Below are positions 32,046 through 41,549 of a DNA stretch of 64,000 bases, piece after piece. A program made the translations under genes and the position numbers. How positions within the stretch are numbered: the stretch's first letter is position 1; every line of letters begins with the position of its first letter. The notes under the pieces were generated by a model. That model was not told where the DNA came from. It searched no databases and saw nothing but the letters and a program-made list of their open reading frames with translations. This DNA is from Geomesophilobacter sediminis. Lineage in GTDB: Bacteria > Desulfobacterota > Desulfuromonadia > Geobacterales > Geobacteraceae. The DNA is taken from the NCBI RefSeq assembly GCF_016458275.1, contig NZ_JAEMHM010000005.1:248001-312000 (forward strand), read 5' to 3'.

Positions 32046-33971
32046 ATGCCGGTAACAGGTAGTCATGCAAGCAGCCGTTGGCAGAAACTCTGGATGAGAA
32101 GAAAGTGGAAAAAGCAGGCGGCATTCGCCGTGACCATCGCTTCGGTTATCGCGGGGGTCGTCATCTACCTCCGGCCTGCCCCGGAGCTAAAGGACGCCGT
32201 CGTGGTGAACCCGATCCTTTCCCAGATGAAAAAGCATCCCGAGAAATGGAAGGGAACCGAGAAGGATGTCGCCACCCTTCTGACCGATCTGCACGGCAAC
32301 CAGGTCGCCGCCACAACGCTTGGTCCGTACGGCGTCCTCGTCTCCACGAGATCGGGAGCCAAGTACTGTGTCGCCGACCGCAAGGACAGCGTCGCGGGGG
32401 TGGTGCTCCGGGAATATGCGGCCAAGGATCCGAAGGCCCGGTTTCCCCTTGCCGTTGTCGCCAACACCGAGCCTCCCGCCCCCGGTTTCTTCGAGGTAAA
32501 CGGCGCCAAGATCTTCGATGTCGCGCTCATCGGCGGCATCCTCTTCGCCTATCTTTTCAGCGTCTTCGGGCGCTTCCGGGTGGTCAGCAAGGGAACGGGA
32601 TTGACCTTCGATGACGTCATCGGAGCCCACGAGGCGAAATCCGCGCTCAAGGACGTGATCGGCTACCTCCAGGATCCGAAGCGGTTTGCGGAGCTCGGCG
32701 CCGCCCCGCCCAAGGGGATCCTCCTCTCCGGGGCCCCCGGCGTCGGAAAGACCCAGCTCGCCAAGGCGCTTGCCGGCGAGGCGAAGGTGAGCTTCATCGC
32801 GGCCACCGGGAGCGACTTCTCTTCCAAATGGGTCGGCGACGGCATCCTGCGCGCGAAGCTCCTGTTCCGCACCGCCCGCCGGCGCTCGCCGTGCATCCTC
32901 TTCATCGACGAGCTCGACGGGATCGGCAAGCGCGGCGAGCACGGCAACGCGGTCGCCGCGGAACAGAACCGGATCATCAACAAGATCCTCTCCGAAATGG
33001 ACGGCTTCCACCCCTCCGAAGGGGTCGTGGTGGTCGGTGCCACCAACTATCCCGAATCGCTCGACCCGGCGCTTACCCGCGAAGGGCGCTTCGACCGCAA
33101 GATCAACGTTCCCCTGCCGGGGATCGACGACCGCGCCTCGCTGTTCAAGTTCTATCTCGGCAAGGTCCGGAGCATGGGCGAGATCGACAGCCACAAGCTG
33201 GCGCGGATGACGGTGGGGATGTCGCCGGCCGCGATCGCTCAGGTGGTGAACCATGCCGCGCTCCTGGCCGCCCGAAACGACGAGAGCTGCGTCACCATGA
33301 GCCATGTTGCCGAGTCGATCGAGGTCTCGTTGATGGGTGAAGCCACCGCGACCTCCTCGCCGATGCCCCAGGACGAAGTCCGGCGGGTCGCGATCCACGA
33401 GGCGGGGCACGCGGTCGCCTCGGTGCTTTTGGGGTGCGGCCACCTGGAAAAGGTGACCATCGTGCCGCGCGGCGGCGCCTTGGGCGTCACCCTCGTCACC
33501 CAGCACCGGGATTCCCTGCTGCATCCCCAGCCGTACCTCGAGAGCCGGATCCAGATGCTTCTGGCGGGGCGCGGCGCCGAGCAACTCATCCTCGGGAACA
33601 TCTCCTCCGGAGCCGCCAACGACCTGAAGGAAGCGTCCAAGCTTGCCTTCAACATGGTCTCCTCCTTCGGCATGGGGGAGGAAGGGAAGCTCTTCAGCAT
33701 CCAGGCACTGGCCGACCTGCAGCTGCACATCGACCAGGCCCCCTTCGTCGCCGAGGCGAGCGCGCTTTTGGATTCGCTCTACGAAAAGTGCCAGGAGCTG
33801 CTGGTCCAGTATCGGGTAGCGGTGGAAACCATCGCGGAGCAGTTGGTAGAGCACGAAACCATTCCGGGACAGGCGGTGATCGAGGCGACGGGCAAGGTTA
33901 CCGCAAAGAGGACGGGCACCGCCCGGAGCCTGTCCCCCTCCGATGCTCCGGAGATCGAACAGGCGGCATAA
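32046..33971 (+). CDS. FtsH-type membrane AAA+ metalloprotease, divergent, 641 aa
   Basis: Start at MPVTGSHASSRWQKLWM (GAGGAG eight bases upstream). TM1 at about 24-42 and TM2 at about 157-173 flank a periplasmic domain. The AAA domain has Walker A GAPGVGKT (229-236), Walker B ILFIDE (284-289) and TREGRFDRK. The protease domain has HEAGH (451-455) with the third zinc ligand Asp in SSGAANDLKEAS (about 526). It should degrade membrane and cytosolic proteins with ATP. It is not a standard FtsH: the usual GPPGTGKT is GAPGVGKT, and the pore loop F-V-G of FtsH appears as SSKWVGDG. It is probably an FtsH paralogue, with the main FtsH elsewhere. Confidence 0.88.
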   Translation: MPVTGSHASSRWQKLWMRRKWKKQAAFAVTIASVIAGVVIYLRPAPELKDAVVVNPILSQMKKHPEKWKGTEKDVATLLTDLHGNQVAATTLGPYGVLVSTRSGAKYCVADRKDSVAGVVLREYAAKDPKARFPLAVVANTEPPAPGFFEVNGAKIFDVALIGGILFAYLFSVFGRFRVVSKGTGLTFDDVIGAHEAKSALKDVIGYLQDPKRFAELGAAPPKGILLSGAPGVGKTQLAKALAGEAKVSFIAATGSDFSSKWVGDGILRAKLLFRTARRRSPCILFIDELDGIGKRGEHGNAVAAEQNRIINKILSEMDGFHPSEGVVVVGATNYPESLDPALTREGRFDRKINVPLPGIDDRASLFKFYLGKVRSMGEIDSHKLARMTVGMSPAAIAQVVNHAALLAARNDESCVTMSHVAESIEVSLMGEATATSSPMPQDEVRRVAIHEAGHAVASVLLGCGHLEKVTIVPRGGALGVTLVTQHRDSLLHPQPYLESRIQMLLAGRGAEQLILGNISSGAANDLKEASKLAFNMVSSFGMGEEGKLFSIQALADLQLHIDQAPFVAEASALLDSLYEKCQELLVQYRVAVETIAEQLVEHETIPGQAVIEATGKVTAKRTGTARSLSPSDAPEIEQAA

Positions 33972-34029
33972 CCGGAACCATCGGCCCGGTCGGCTGCCGG
34001 CCGAGCGGATCTATCCTTGTTAATGAAGA

Positions 34030-34057
34030 TTGACCCCACCGGCGGATTCTGTATAAT
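34030..34057 (+). promoter_or_regulatory. sigma-70 promoter for the ComEA-like gene
   Basis: TTGACC (34030-34035), 16-base spacer, TATAAT (34052-34057), 39 bases before the start codon. Confidence 0.75.
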
Positions 34058-34095
34058 GCGGGCCGCGGTCAATCTAAGAGACGAGGAGGTCATGG

Positions 34096-34437
34096 ATGCG
34101 TAGTATCGTTGCCATTGTTGTTGCTGCCCTGCTTTCCATTTCTTTCACGATGTCGGCGGTAGCTGCCGACAAACCGGCCAAGCCGGCCGACGCCAAGGGA
34201 GCCAAGGCGGAGCAGAAAGCACCCGCGGCAAAGCAGGAACTGGTTGACGTGAACAGCGCCACCGAGGCGCAGTTGAAGGCGCTTTCCGGCATCGGGGACG
34301 CCTACGCCAAGAAGATCGTCGCCGGTCGCCCCTACGCCGGCAAAGATCAGCTGCTCAGCAAGAAGATCGTCCCCAGGGCGACTTACGAGAAGATCAAGGA
34401 CAAGATCATCGCCAAGCAGCCCGCGGCGAAGAAGTAA
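34096..34437 (+). CDS. ComEA-like exported helix-hairpin-helix protein, 113 aa
   Basis: A signal peptide (MRSIVAIVVAALLSISFTMSAVAA) leads a Lys/Ala/Pro-rich linker (residues 25-48) and a helix-hairpin-helix domain: VDVNSATEAQLKALSGIGDAYAKKIVAGRPY, the ComEA signature. ComEA binds double-stranded DNA at the periplasmic side during uptake; single small ComEA-like proteins in this group may do the same or bind DNA otherwise. GAGGAGG lies six bases before the ATG and a good sigma-70 promoter is upstream. A terminator follows at once. Confidence 0.85.
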   Translation: MRSIVAIVVAALLSISFTMSAVAADKPAKPADAKGAKAEQKAPAAKQELVDVNSATEAQLKALSGIGDAYAKKIVAGRPYAGKDQLLSKKIVPRATYEKIKDKIIAKQPAAKK

Positions 34438-34442
34438 CCCCC

Positions 34443-34472
34443 AGATCCCCGGCCCCGGCCGGGGATTTTTTT
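34443..34472 (+). terminator. terminator after the ComEA-like gene
   Basis: ATCCCCGGCC pairs with GGCCGGGGAT, then TTTTTT. Confidence 0.85.
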
Positions 34473-34716
34473 GAGCCAAGCCGGTTCTGAAGAGACGGCC
34501 CGGTCGCGATCCAATGTCTCTTCTGGGCAAGTCCCGAGGTAAAGGTTGCGTCTTACCCTGTGGGAGCGCCTTTCCAGGCGCGATTAAAACCGCAACCCGC
34601 GCCGCCGCAAGAACTATGGAAGCGGCAGCGTACACTCTGGCAGGAGCGACATTCCGGTCGCGATCATCAGCGGTGCCCCTGCCGGCAATGGCACCGGAGT
34701 TGACGCGGTAACGAAA
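34473..34716. other. intergenic region with an inverted REP-like palindrome
   Basis: Holds GCGCCTTTCCAGGCGC (34566-34581), inverted relative to 24485 and 24735, and a GGAGCGACATTCCGGTCGCG unit at about 34642. No gene. Confidence 0.5.
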
Positions 34717-34718
34717 GA

Positions 34719-34746
34719 GGCCAGCCGATTTTTTTTTCGGCTGGCC
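34719..34746 (-). terminator. terminator-like stem after the Cys-rich gene
   Basis: GGCCAGCCGA pairs with TCGGCTGGCC around a run of T (A on the minus strand). Confidence 0.6.
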
Positions 34747-34785
34747 GCTTTGCGTCTCCCTTTGCGTCCGGTCAGGTATTTCCGG

Positions 34786-34980
34786 TCATCTCTTCTCGTG
34801 GGCCTTCTTGCCGTGCACCCGCTCGTAGGCCTGGCAGAACGGGCAGATGCCCCTTTCGACGTTTTTCACGAACTGAAAGACGAGCCCCTTCTGGTGGTAT
34901 CGGGCATGGAGGCAGACCGGACAGCACTCGCAGACCTTGGCGAGTGCCTTGTCGAGGGCAGAAGGTACGCTGGCAGCCAT
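34786..34980 (-). CDS. small Cys-rich protein, 64 aa
   Basis: GGAG lies six bases before the ATG. The product MAASVPSALDKALAKVCECCPVC ... GICPFCQAY has a CECC-PVC run and a CPFC pair, which would suit a zinc ribbon (C-x2-C, C-x2-C about 25 residues apart). Basic C-terminus. No family recognised. Divergent longer frames over it lack ribosome sites. Confidence 0.6.
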   Translation of the reverse strand: MAASVPSALDKALAKVCECCPVCLHARYHQKGLVFQFVKNVERGICPFCQAYERVHGKKAHEKR

Positions 34981-35126
34981 CGCTTCTCCTTAAACGTGGG
35001 GTTGGCGCACCGTCGGCGGTGCGAGGAGCTGAAGCTATCACAGTTCCCGGTCAAAAAGAAGAAGCATTCCGGTCCCGTCATCGGCCGCACCGTCGCAGCA
35101 TGCCGCCCCCCCTGCTGGCTCATGCC

Positions 35127-35789
35127 TCAGCGTTCGGTCGCCTTCACGTTATCGAAGCAGGTCACCGAGTCGGCCTTGGTCCACAACCCGATCCGCCCCG
35201 ACCGGAAGGTCTCATCGGTGGCCTCCACGACCACGGCACCGTCCAAGTACCCGCGGATCACGTTTCCCACCGCCTCCACCCGCAATTCCTGCCATCTCCC
35301 GGACGAAACCTTTGCCGCCCCTTCCTTGATCAACTCGCGTCTCCCCTTCACGTACTTGTACAGGTTGACGTTATCCTCCAGCGCGTTGGCACGCAGGATG
35401 TAGAAGTTGTCCTTGTCCCGCACCCGGAAGATGATGCCGGCGGCCTGGTCCTCCCGGCCTGAGACGGGCTTGAACAGCACCGAGACGGTCAGGTCGTCAA
35501 GAACCTTGTCCCCGAGGACAAGTGCCGGGTAGTCGGCAGTCGCCGTCTGGCACAGGACGTTGGGAGGTGTGGGCGCACCGGCTTCTTTCCGGATCAGCCA
35601 CTTTCCGCTGAACGCCTTCACCCCGAAATAGATTTCCCCGGGCTTTTCCTTATCGAAGTTCCACTGGAGGGTTTGCCCCGTGGCAACGTGCGTGTCCTTC
35701 GGGCGCAGGTTGGAAGAGGCCCAACCGCTCGCACCGTTCCCGATGACCAGGGCCACCGCGACGGTGCAGATAAAAGCTATGCCGCTCAT
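35127..35789 (-). CDS. exported LamG/concanavalin-like protein, 220 aa
   Basis: A short signal (MSGIAFICTVAVALVIGNGASGWA) is followed by a beta-rich domain with LQWNFDKEKPGEIY, DLTVSVLFKPVSG, AGIIFRVRDKDNFYILR and IGLWTKADSVTCFDNV. This is the pattern of the concanavalin-like fold in DUF1080/3-keto-disaccharide-hydrolase and LamG-type domains, which usually bind or cut sugars. No catalytic residues can be assigned here. AAGGAG lies seven bases before the ATG. Confidence 0.7.
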   Translation of the reverse strand: MSGIAFICTVAVALVIGNGASGWASSNLRPKDTHVATGQTLQWNFDKEKPGEIYFGVKAFSGKWLIRKEAGAPTPPNVLCQTATADYPALVLGDKVLDDLTVSVLFKPVSGREDQAAGIIFRVRDKDNFYILRANALEDNVNLYKYVKGRRELIKEGAAKVSSGRWQELRVEAVGNVIRGYLDGAVVVEATDETFRSGRIGLWTKADSVTCFDNVKATER

Positions 35790-35872
35790 GACGATCTCCT
35801 TTTCCTCACCTTACCACGACTCCATCGGCCAACGCAGCGGATATCGTGCCCCGGCGGCGGCGCCGGAAAACG

Positions 35873-35902
35873 AAAAAAGGCACCCGGAGCAATCCGCGTG
35901 CC
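35873..35902 (-). terminator. terminator after the Cys-rich PAS kinase
   Basis: Minus strand: AAGGCACGCGGATTGCTCCG then GGTGCCTTTTTT; an AAGGCACCCGG-type stem shared with four other terminators here (one a variant). Confidence 0.8.
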
Positions 35903-35929
35903 TTCGTAACCACCAGCCGAGCCGGTGGG

Positions 35930-37123
35930 TCATTGGGTGACGATGGTAAAGGTAAAGGTCGTGCCGGCCTCTGCCGAGGTCTCGAATCCGACCATGCCGC
36001 CGAGGACGTCTTCGCCGAACAGTTTCATCGAGTAGGTCCCGAACCCTCTTCCGAGCGTCTCCTTGGTGCTGAAGTTGCGCTGGAAAATGTGCAGGGCTAT
36101 CTCGTCGGGGATTTTCCCCTCGTTCCAGACATGGAAGGAGATCGCACTGGGGTGCGGCTCCAGGTACAGCCGCACCGTGCCCCCGTCCGGGGTCGCCTCG
36201 AGGGCATTGGTCACCATGTTGACCACGATCCGGCTCACCAGGTGGAAGTCGGTGATGAGCAGGACCCCTTCCCCCTCATGCTGCACGAGGAACTTTTTGC
36301 CGGCGGACAGCGGGTGGTCCTGGAAGAGTTGCTCGATCTCACCCAGGAGCGTCCGCGCGGAAAAGGTGGAGTACAGCGGCTTGTAGGATCCGTCGAGCGA
36401 TTTCTGGAGCGAGTTCTGGATGGAAACTTCCTGGGCGATCCGAAGCACGAGATGCTGCAGCTCTTTGACCTTGTCGTCCGAAGGAATCGGCTGCTGCGCC
36501 AGGATCTCGCTCTTGCCTACCAAACCGCAGAGGATGTTGTTGATGTCGTGGAAAAAGGTCCGCTCCAGGCAGGCCCGCTGCTGCTCGACACTGTTGTCCT
36601 GCATGAAGAACAGCAGATAGGTCTCCCCTTCGATGATCAGGGGACAGCTCCGGACGCTGAAATAGAGGTCCACCTGCTTGCTGTCCCTTTCGACGGAGAG
36701 GGCGCAGGTCCTCTCCTGAGGCTGCCTGGTTTCAATTGCCGAGAGCATGGATAAAACGGCGCCGCAACTGGCGCAGTATTCCGAGGTGCCGCACCCCCCC
36801 GGGGTGTCGCAGCAATGAATGCAATGGACGATTTCCCCGGGCCGGAGCCCCAAAATGCCACCGGTATCCTCGATGCCGAGCATCCGGAGAAAGGTGTCAT
36901 TGACCGCCACGACCTGCCGCTGTTCATTGAGTACGGCAAAGAGCCCGTTGGCAATCGTCATGAGACTGCTGATCAAAGGAGCGGATACCACCCGCATGAT
37001 GTCTTGGGCAAGCTCAGTGTGGTTCTTTCTTTCTGCGGGAGCGAAATGGGTCGGCAGGGGATTGGTTCGTGACAGGTGCGATCGTCCAGCATGACTTAAG
37101 GTATTCACGGCATGCCCTTTCAT
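35930..37123 (-). CDS. sensor histidine kinase with Cys-rich PAS domain, about 397 aa
   Basis: Start set at MKGHAVNTLSHAGRSHLS; a GTG five codons later is also possible, and the ribosome site is weak for both. Residues about 50-170 form a PAS domain (GLFAVLNEQRQVVAVND) with an unusual Cys cluster: HCIHCCDTPGGCGTSEYC then ASCG, seven Cys within 25 residues. The H-box reads ERTFFHDINNILCG (phosphorylated His), and the ATPase domain has the N-box NMVTNALEAT and GRGFGTYSMK. No membrane segments, so it is probably cytoplasmic. The Cys cluster may bind an Fe-S centre or react to redox state; not proven. Confidence 0.85.
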   Translation of the reverse strand: MKGHAVNTLSHAGRSHLSRTNPLPTHFAPAERKNHTELAQDIMRVVSAPLISSLMTIANGLFAVLNEQRQVVAVNDTFLRMLGIEDTGGILGLRPGEIVHCIHCCDTPGGCGTSEYCASCGAVLSMLSAIETRQPQERTCALSVERDSKQVDLYFSVRSCPLIIEGETYLLFFMQDNSVEQQRACLERTFFHDINNILCGLVGKSEILAQQPIPSDDKVKELQHLVLRIAQEVSIQNSLQKSLDGSYKPLYSTFSARTLLGEIEQLFQDHPLSAGKKFLVQHEGEGVLLITDFHLVSRIVVNMVTNALEATPDGGTVRLYLEPHPSAISFHVWNEGKIPDEIALHIFQRNFSTKETLGRGFGTYSMKLFGEDVLGGMVGFETSAEAGTTFTFTIVTQ

Positions 37124-37277
37124 TGTGTGGAACAGCCAACGTCGTACGGACGAAATAACATAGTGTCTTACAGATAGCACATAAGGCATCACTCATCAAG
37201 CATCATTGAGCGATAACCAACAAACATGACTGGCATATCCGAACAGACCGGTCGTTAAGACAGTGGCGCGGACGAAA

Positions 37278-37310
37278 AGAGGGACCGGCAACTGCAGTGC
37301 CGATCCCCCT
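37278..37310 (-). terminator. terminator after chemoreceptor 1
   Basis: AGAGGGACCGGCA pairs imperfectly with TGCCGATCCCCCT (7-base loop); minus-strand T run CTCTTTTC follows. Confidence 0.6.
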
Positions 37311-37405
37311 GGATGAGGCGTCGTTCGGTATGGTCACCGCGAACGCGGCAGCCGTAGCGGATAACGGTGAGACGGCCGATGTTGCTGCGCCGGCCGGGCG
37401 AGAGA

Positions 37406-39046
37406 TCACTCGTAGCGGAACTGCTCGACCATGCTTTTCAACTCGTCCGAAAGCCGGGCCAACTGACTGGCGGCCGCTGCTTCTTCGTGCGAAGAACGGG
37501 AGCTCAGGTTGGCGACCTCGGTGATCTGCTGGATGTTGTTGTTGATTTCCACCGTGACGGCAGTCTGCTCCTCGGCAGCCACGGCGATCTGGTTGATCTG
37601 GCTGGTCACGTTGGCAATCTGTTCCAGGATATGCCGCAGCGCGTCCCCGGAGCGCGATGCCTCTTCGGTGCCCCGTTCGACCTCCCGCACCCCTTCTTCC
37701 ATTGCCACCACCGCGTTTCTGGTTTCCGACTGAATGCTCTTGATCATTTCCCCGATTTCACGGGTTGCCCGGGTAGTGCGCTCCGCCAGGGCACGGACCT
37801 CGTCCGCCACGACCGCGAACCCCCTCCCCTGTTCTCCGGCCCGGGCGGCCTCGATGGCGGCATTGAGGGCGAGGAGATTGGTCTGGTCGGCGATGTCCTC
37901 GATGGTCCCGATGATCTCGCCGATCTGATCGGAGCGTGACCCGAGCGACTCCACGGTCTGGGCGGTGGAGCGGACCCGCGTTGAAATACGCCCCATCACG
38001 CTGACCGTTTCCTCGACCACCTGCGTCCCTACCACGGCCGCCTCGTTGGCCCGGGAAGAATCGTTGGCCGCGCTGTGGCAGTTGCGCGCGATGTCCGAGG
38101 AGGTGGCTGACATTTCCTCGCAGGCGGTAGCGATGGTACTCGCCTGGGCGGCAAGCTCCTCGGTGCTGGCCGCCATCTGTTCGGCGGTCGAGTTCATCTC
38201 CTCTGCGGCAGAAGAGACCGACTGGCTGTTGTCCGAAAGCCGCCGGATGATGCCGGTGAGTTTTTCCGCCATCAGGTTCATCTCGTTGCCGAGCATCCCC
38301 ATCTCATCCTTGGAGCGGATGGAGGACCGCGCGGTAAGGTCGCCGTCGGCGATTCGCGCCATCGTGTTGAAGACCTCCTGCAAAGCCTTGGAGATCGAGT
38401 TGGCGATGAGCAGCGCAATTACCAGCGAAACGGCGACGGCGGCGATTATGATCACTATGTTGACCACGATTTCGCTTTTCGCACTCTTGTCGGCCGCTTT
38501 GAAGATGTCATTGCTGTCCTTGATGTTCTTGGCGTGCAGGGCCGCAATTGCGTCAGCAGGTTTCTTGTACAACGGGGCCACCACCTCGGCGCCGAACCTG
38601 ATCCCCTCGGACAGGGCGGCCTTGTCACCGGATTTGCGGGCCTCGACCAACATATCGGCCAGTTTTTTACCCTCGACATCGTAAGCCAGATAGCCTTCCT
38701 TGAAGACCGCCAGCAAGCCCTGTTCTTCCTGGTCCAGGCCGGCATCGGCGGTTTTGATCATTTCAGTTATCCGGGAAATCTGCTGTCGGTAGTCTTCTTT
38801 TTTTGCCAGGAATTTGTCCAGGTCTTCCAGCGACATCATGTAAACCAGATCCAGCCGGGCCAGCAGCAGCCGCTCCTTCATCTCGCTGAATTTGGTGACG
38901 CTCTCGATGTTTCCGTTCAGCTCGTTCAGGTTCCCGTTCAAGTGCTTCAGATCGAGGGTACTCATGATCCCGACCAGGACCAGTGCGACGATACCGACCG
39001 AAGCCAAAACCAGCAACTTCCCCTTCATCCTGATATCGCTCCACAT
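37406..39046 (-). CDS. methyl-accepting chemotaxis protein 1, 546 aa
   Basis: Start at [17 protein letters not shown] (GGGAGG eight bases upstream). TM1 at about 10-28, a 4-helix-bundle-type periplasmic sensor domain, TM2 at about 190-212 ([24 protein letters not shown]), a HAMP domain, and a cytoplasmic signalling domain whose hairpin tip reads [22 protein letters not shown]. It ends in SMVEQFRYE. The signal it senses is unknown. It is a close paralogue of the receptor at 39546-41192, transcribed downstream of it. A clear sigma-28 site was not found directly upstream. Confidence 0.92.
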   Translation of the reverse strand: MWSDIRMKGKLLVLASVGIVALVLVGIMSTLDLKHLNGNLNELNGNIESVTKFSEMKERLLLARLDLVYMMSLEDLDKFLAKKEDYRQQISRITEMIKTADAGLDQEEQGLLAVFKEGYLAYDVEGKKLADMLVEARKSGDKAALSEGIRFGAEVVAPLYKKPADAIAALHAKNIKDSNDIFKAADKSAKSEIVVNIVIIIAAVAVSLVIALLIANSISKALQEVFNTMARIADGDLTARSSIRSKDEMGMLGNEMNLMAEKLTGIIRRLSDNSQSVSSAAEEMNSTAEQMAASTEELAAQASTIATACEEMSATSSDIARNCHSAANDSSRANEAAVVGTQVVEETVSVMGRISTRVRSTAQTVESLGSRSDQIGEIIGTIEDIADQTNLLALNAAIEAARAGEQGRGFAVVADEVRALAERTTRATREIGEMIKSIQSETRNAVVAMEEGVREVERGTEEASRSGDALRHILEQIANVTSQINQIAVAAEEQTAVTVEINNNIQQITEVANLSSRSSHEEAAAASQLARLSDELKSMVEQFRYE

Positions 39047-39479
39047 GTTGTTTCCTCCCTTTCCAATACTGCACCCGATAATCAACGAGGTCGCTCCACC
39101 GGCTTGCCCTTGCCCACCTTGCGCTGCGAAGAGACCTCAGCCATGAACTCATAAAACGGCATCGGCACCTCAACCGTCCCAACCCTTAGCTCATTACCAG
39201 CCTTGTGTAGGGAATTCTTGACGCCTTAAGTATTACAGATTTTTTTATTCTGTCATAAGTTGAGAATATTATTGGAGGAGGGCAGAGCACTTGTCAGTGA
39301 GAGGGAATAAGCGGATTGGCTAAAACAGGAAGGTGATCAGCCACTTCCAGTAAACCAGAGAGAATATTTTCCGAACTGCCAATAGTATCGGCCGATAAAT
39401 ACAACAGTTTGCAACGATACCCAGTAACAGTTTTGGAACAGCGGACTGCGACTTTGGTAATAAACGGGTCCAGACAAAG
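39047..39479. other. gap between the two paralogous receptors
   Basis: No gene. Contains the TATCGGCCGATA palindrome at about 39386-39397, whose GCCGATAA half lacks a matching -35 on either strand. Confidence 0.4.
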
Positions 39480-39515
39480 AAAAAAGGCACCCGGTGTCTC
39501 CGGATGCCTTTTTTC
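39480..39515 (-). terminator. terminator after chemoreceptor 2
   Basis: AAAAAAGGCACCCGG pairs with CCGGATGCCTTTTTT; AAGGCACCCGG-type stem. Confidence 0.88.
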
Positions 39516-39545
39516 ATCGAAAGGTAATAGGTACGGTCTGCGGCG

Positions 39546-41192
39546 TCACGCGTACCGGAACTGCTCAACCATGTTCTTAAGGTCCTCGGAGAGTGCCGCG
39601 AGTTGATGTGCCGCCGCCGCTTCCTCATGGGACGATTGGGAGCTCAGGTTGGCGACATCGGTAATCTGCTGGATGTTGTTGTTGATCTCCACGGTGACTG
39701 CGGTCTGCTCCTCGGCAGCAACGGCGATCTGGTTGACCTGGCTGGTCACGTTGGCGATCTGCTCGAGGATGTGCTGCAAGGCTTCGCCCGATCGGGAAGC
39801 TTCCATCGTCCCGTTCTCCACCTCGCGCACCCCCTCATCCATGGCCGAGACGGCATTCCTGGTTTCCGCCTGGATCGACTTGATCATTTCGCCGATCTCG
39901 CGCGTGGCCTTGGTAGTGCGCTCAGCCAGGGCGCGCACTTCATCGGCGACGACGGCGAACCCCCGTCCCTGTTCTCCGGCCCGCGCCGCCTCGATAGCGG
40001 CGTTGAGAGCCAGGAGGTTGGTCTGATCGGCAATATCTTCGATGGTGCCGATGATCTCACCGATCTGGTCCGAGCGGGCGCCGAGAGACTCGACGGTCTG
40101 TGCGGTGGAGCGTACCCGCGAGGAAATCCGCTCCATCACCGTGACGGTCTGCTCGACGACCTTGGTCCCTGCCATCGCCGCATCATTGGCCTTGGACGAA
40201 TCATTGGCTGCGGCATGGCAGTTTCGGGCGATGTCGGAAGAGGTCGCGGCCATTTCCTCGCAGGCGGTGGCGATGGTGCTGGCCTGAGACGCGAGCTGCT
40301 CGGTGCTGGTGGCCATCTGCTCAGCCGTGGCATTCATCTGAACCGCAGCCGAGGAGACCGACAGGCTGTTGCCGGAAAGCCTTTTGATGATGTCGGTGAG
40401 CTTTTCGGCCATCGCGTTCATCTCGTTGCCGAGCATCCCCATTTCATCCCGGGATTTGATCGTGGAACGCGCCGTGAGATCCCCGTCCGCGATCCGCTCC
40501 ATGGTACTGAACACCTGTTGCAGAGCCTTGGTAAGTCCATTGGCGATGACCAAGGCGATCAACAGCGAAACCCCGGCCGCGGCAATGATGATCACGATGT
40601 TCACGACCACTTTGGTCTGCGCCGTGTGGTCGGCGGTCAGGAAAATATCGTTGCTCTCTTTGATATTTTTGCTGTGCAGTGCCTCGATCGCTTCAGCGGG
40701 CTTTTTGTACAACGGCGCTACCTGTTCGGAACCGAAGTTGATGGCTTCGACAAGGGCAGCCCGGTTGCCGGAGCGGTGTGCCTCCAAAAGCATCTGGGAC
40801 AACTTCCTGGCCTGCGCGTCGTAGGCTTCACTCCCCTCCTTAAAGGTGGCAACCAGCCCTTTCTCCCCGCCGTCGAGATTTATTCGCTCGACATCCTTCG
40901 ACAACTCGTGGATCCGCGCGACCTGCTTTTCGTAATCGTCCTTTTTCTCCTGGACCTTTTGGACGTCCTGAAGCGACATCATGTAGACGACATCGAGCCG
41001 GGCCAGCAGCAACCTTTCCTTCATTTCGCTGAATTTGGTTACGTTCTCGATATTCTGGTTCAAGTTGCGCAGGTCGACGTTCAAGCGCCGCAGATCGAAG
41101 GTGCCCATGGCGCCAACGAGAACCAGCGCTATGACACCAACCGATGCCAGAACCAGTAATTTCCCTCTCATCTTGATGTCGTTCCACTTCAT
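39546..41192 (-). CDS. methyl-accepting chemotaxis protein 2, 548 aa
   Basis: The same build as chemoreceptor 1: [19 protein letters not shown] with TM1, a periplasmic 4-helix-bundle domain, TM2 ([22 protein letters not shown]), HAMP and the signalling hairpin [22 protein letters not shown]; it ends NMVEQFRYA. The two differ mostly in the periplasmic domain (residues 45-190), where substitutions and small shifts suggest different ligands or partners. GGGGGG lies six bases before the ATG. A sigma-28 promoter lies 130 bases upstream, so it is probably expressed with flagellar class-3 genes. Confidence 0.92.
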   Translation of the reverse strand: MKWNDIKMRGKLLVLASVGVIALVLVGAMGTFDLRRLNVDLRNLNQNIENVTKFSEMKERLLLARLDVVYMMSLQDVQKVQEKKDDYEKQVARIHELSKDVERINLDGGEKGLVATFKEGSEAYDAQARKLSQMLLEAHRSGNRAALVEAINFGSEQVAPLYKKPAEAIEALHSKNIKESNDIFLTADHTAQTKVVVNIVIIIAAAGVSLLIALVIANGLTKALQQVFSTMERIADGDLTARSTIKSRDEMGMLGNEMNAMAEKLTDIIKRLSGNSLSVSSAAVQMNATAEQMATSTEQLASQASTIATACEEMAATSSDIARNCHAAANDSSKANDAAMAGTKVVEQTVTVMERISSRVRSTAQTVESLGARSDQIGEIIGTIEDIADQTNLLALNAAIEAARAGEQGRGFAVVADEVRALAERTTKATREIGEMIKSIQAETRNAVSAMDEGVREVENGTMEASRSGEALQHILEQIANVTSQVNQIAVAAEEQTAVTVEINNNIQQITDVANLSSQSSHEEAAAAHQLAALSEDLKNMVEQFRYA

Positions 41193-41320
41193 GCTGTGCC
41201 CCCCATAGAATCATCCTCCCGCAGTTCCGACCCCACGCCCCAAACCCAAGTCAATCTCGTCAATCCATGGCCGTCATAGATAAAAACGATGACACGAAAT
41301 TACGTAACTTATGGAATTTC

Positions 41321-41348
41321 TTATCGGCCACTGCAGTTCGGCGCTTTA
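41321..41348 (-). promoter_or_regulatory. sigma-28 promoter for chemoreceptor 2
   Basis: On the minus strand TAAAG (41348-41344), 15 bases, GCCGATAA (41328-41321). One base longer spacing than the TAAA-N15-GCCGATAA consensus. Confidence 0.7.
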
Positions 41349-41486
41349 ACAAAATTGTCAACTTTTGTAAGGATTTCTTGATTGCCCAATAATTACAACT
41401 CATTGCAATCAACCCAGTAAAAATCGCAAATAAGGGCTGATTTACCTTCTCCGGCAGGGGTCGCACCGAACCGGTCTCCCCAAACG

Positions 41487-41525
41487 AAAAAGGGACCAGC
41501 CGCCCTAGCAGCCGATCCCTTCTTT
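41487..41525 (-). terminator. terminator after the thioesterase gene
   Basis: AAAAAGGGAC and GATCCCTTCTTT arms with an internal CAGCCGCC/AGCAGCCG match; minus-strand T run. Confidence 0.6.
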
Positions 41526-41549
41526 CTCCCGTTTCTTATCGTCCTCTTT

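Noticed and set aside
32187-33854. 555-aa minus-strand frame opposite the FtsH-like gene
   Set aside because: Shadow; the plus strand holds Walker and HEAGH motifs.
34514-34711. 65-aa ORF
   Set aside because: Runs through REP-like repeat sequence; no ribosome site.
39386-39398. Sigma-28 site for chemoreceptor 1 at TATCGGCCGATA
   Set aside because: The -10-like half has no -35 partner on either strand and it is over 300 bases from the gene.
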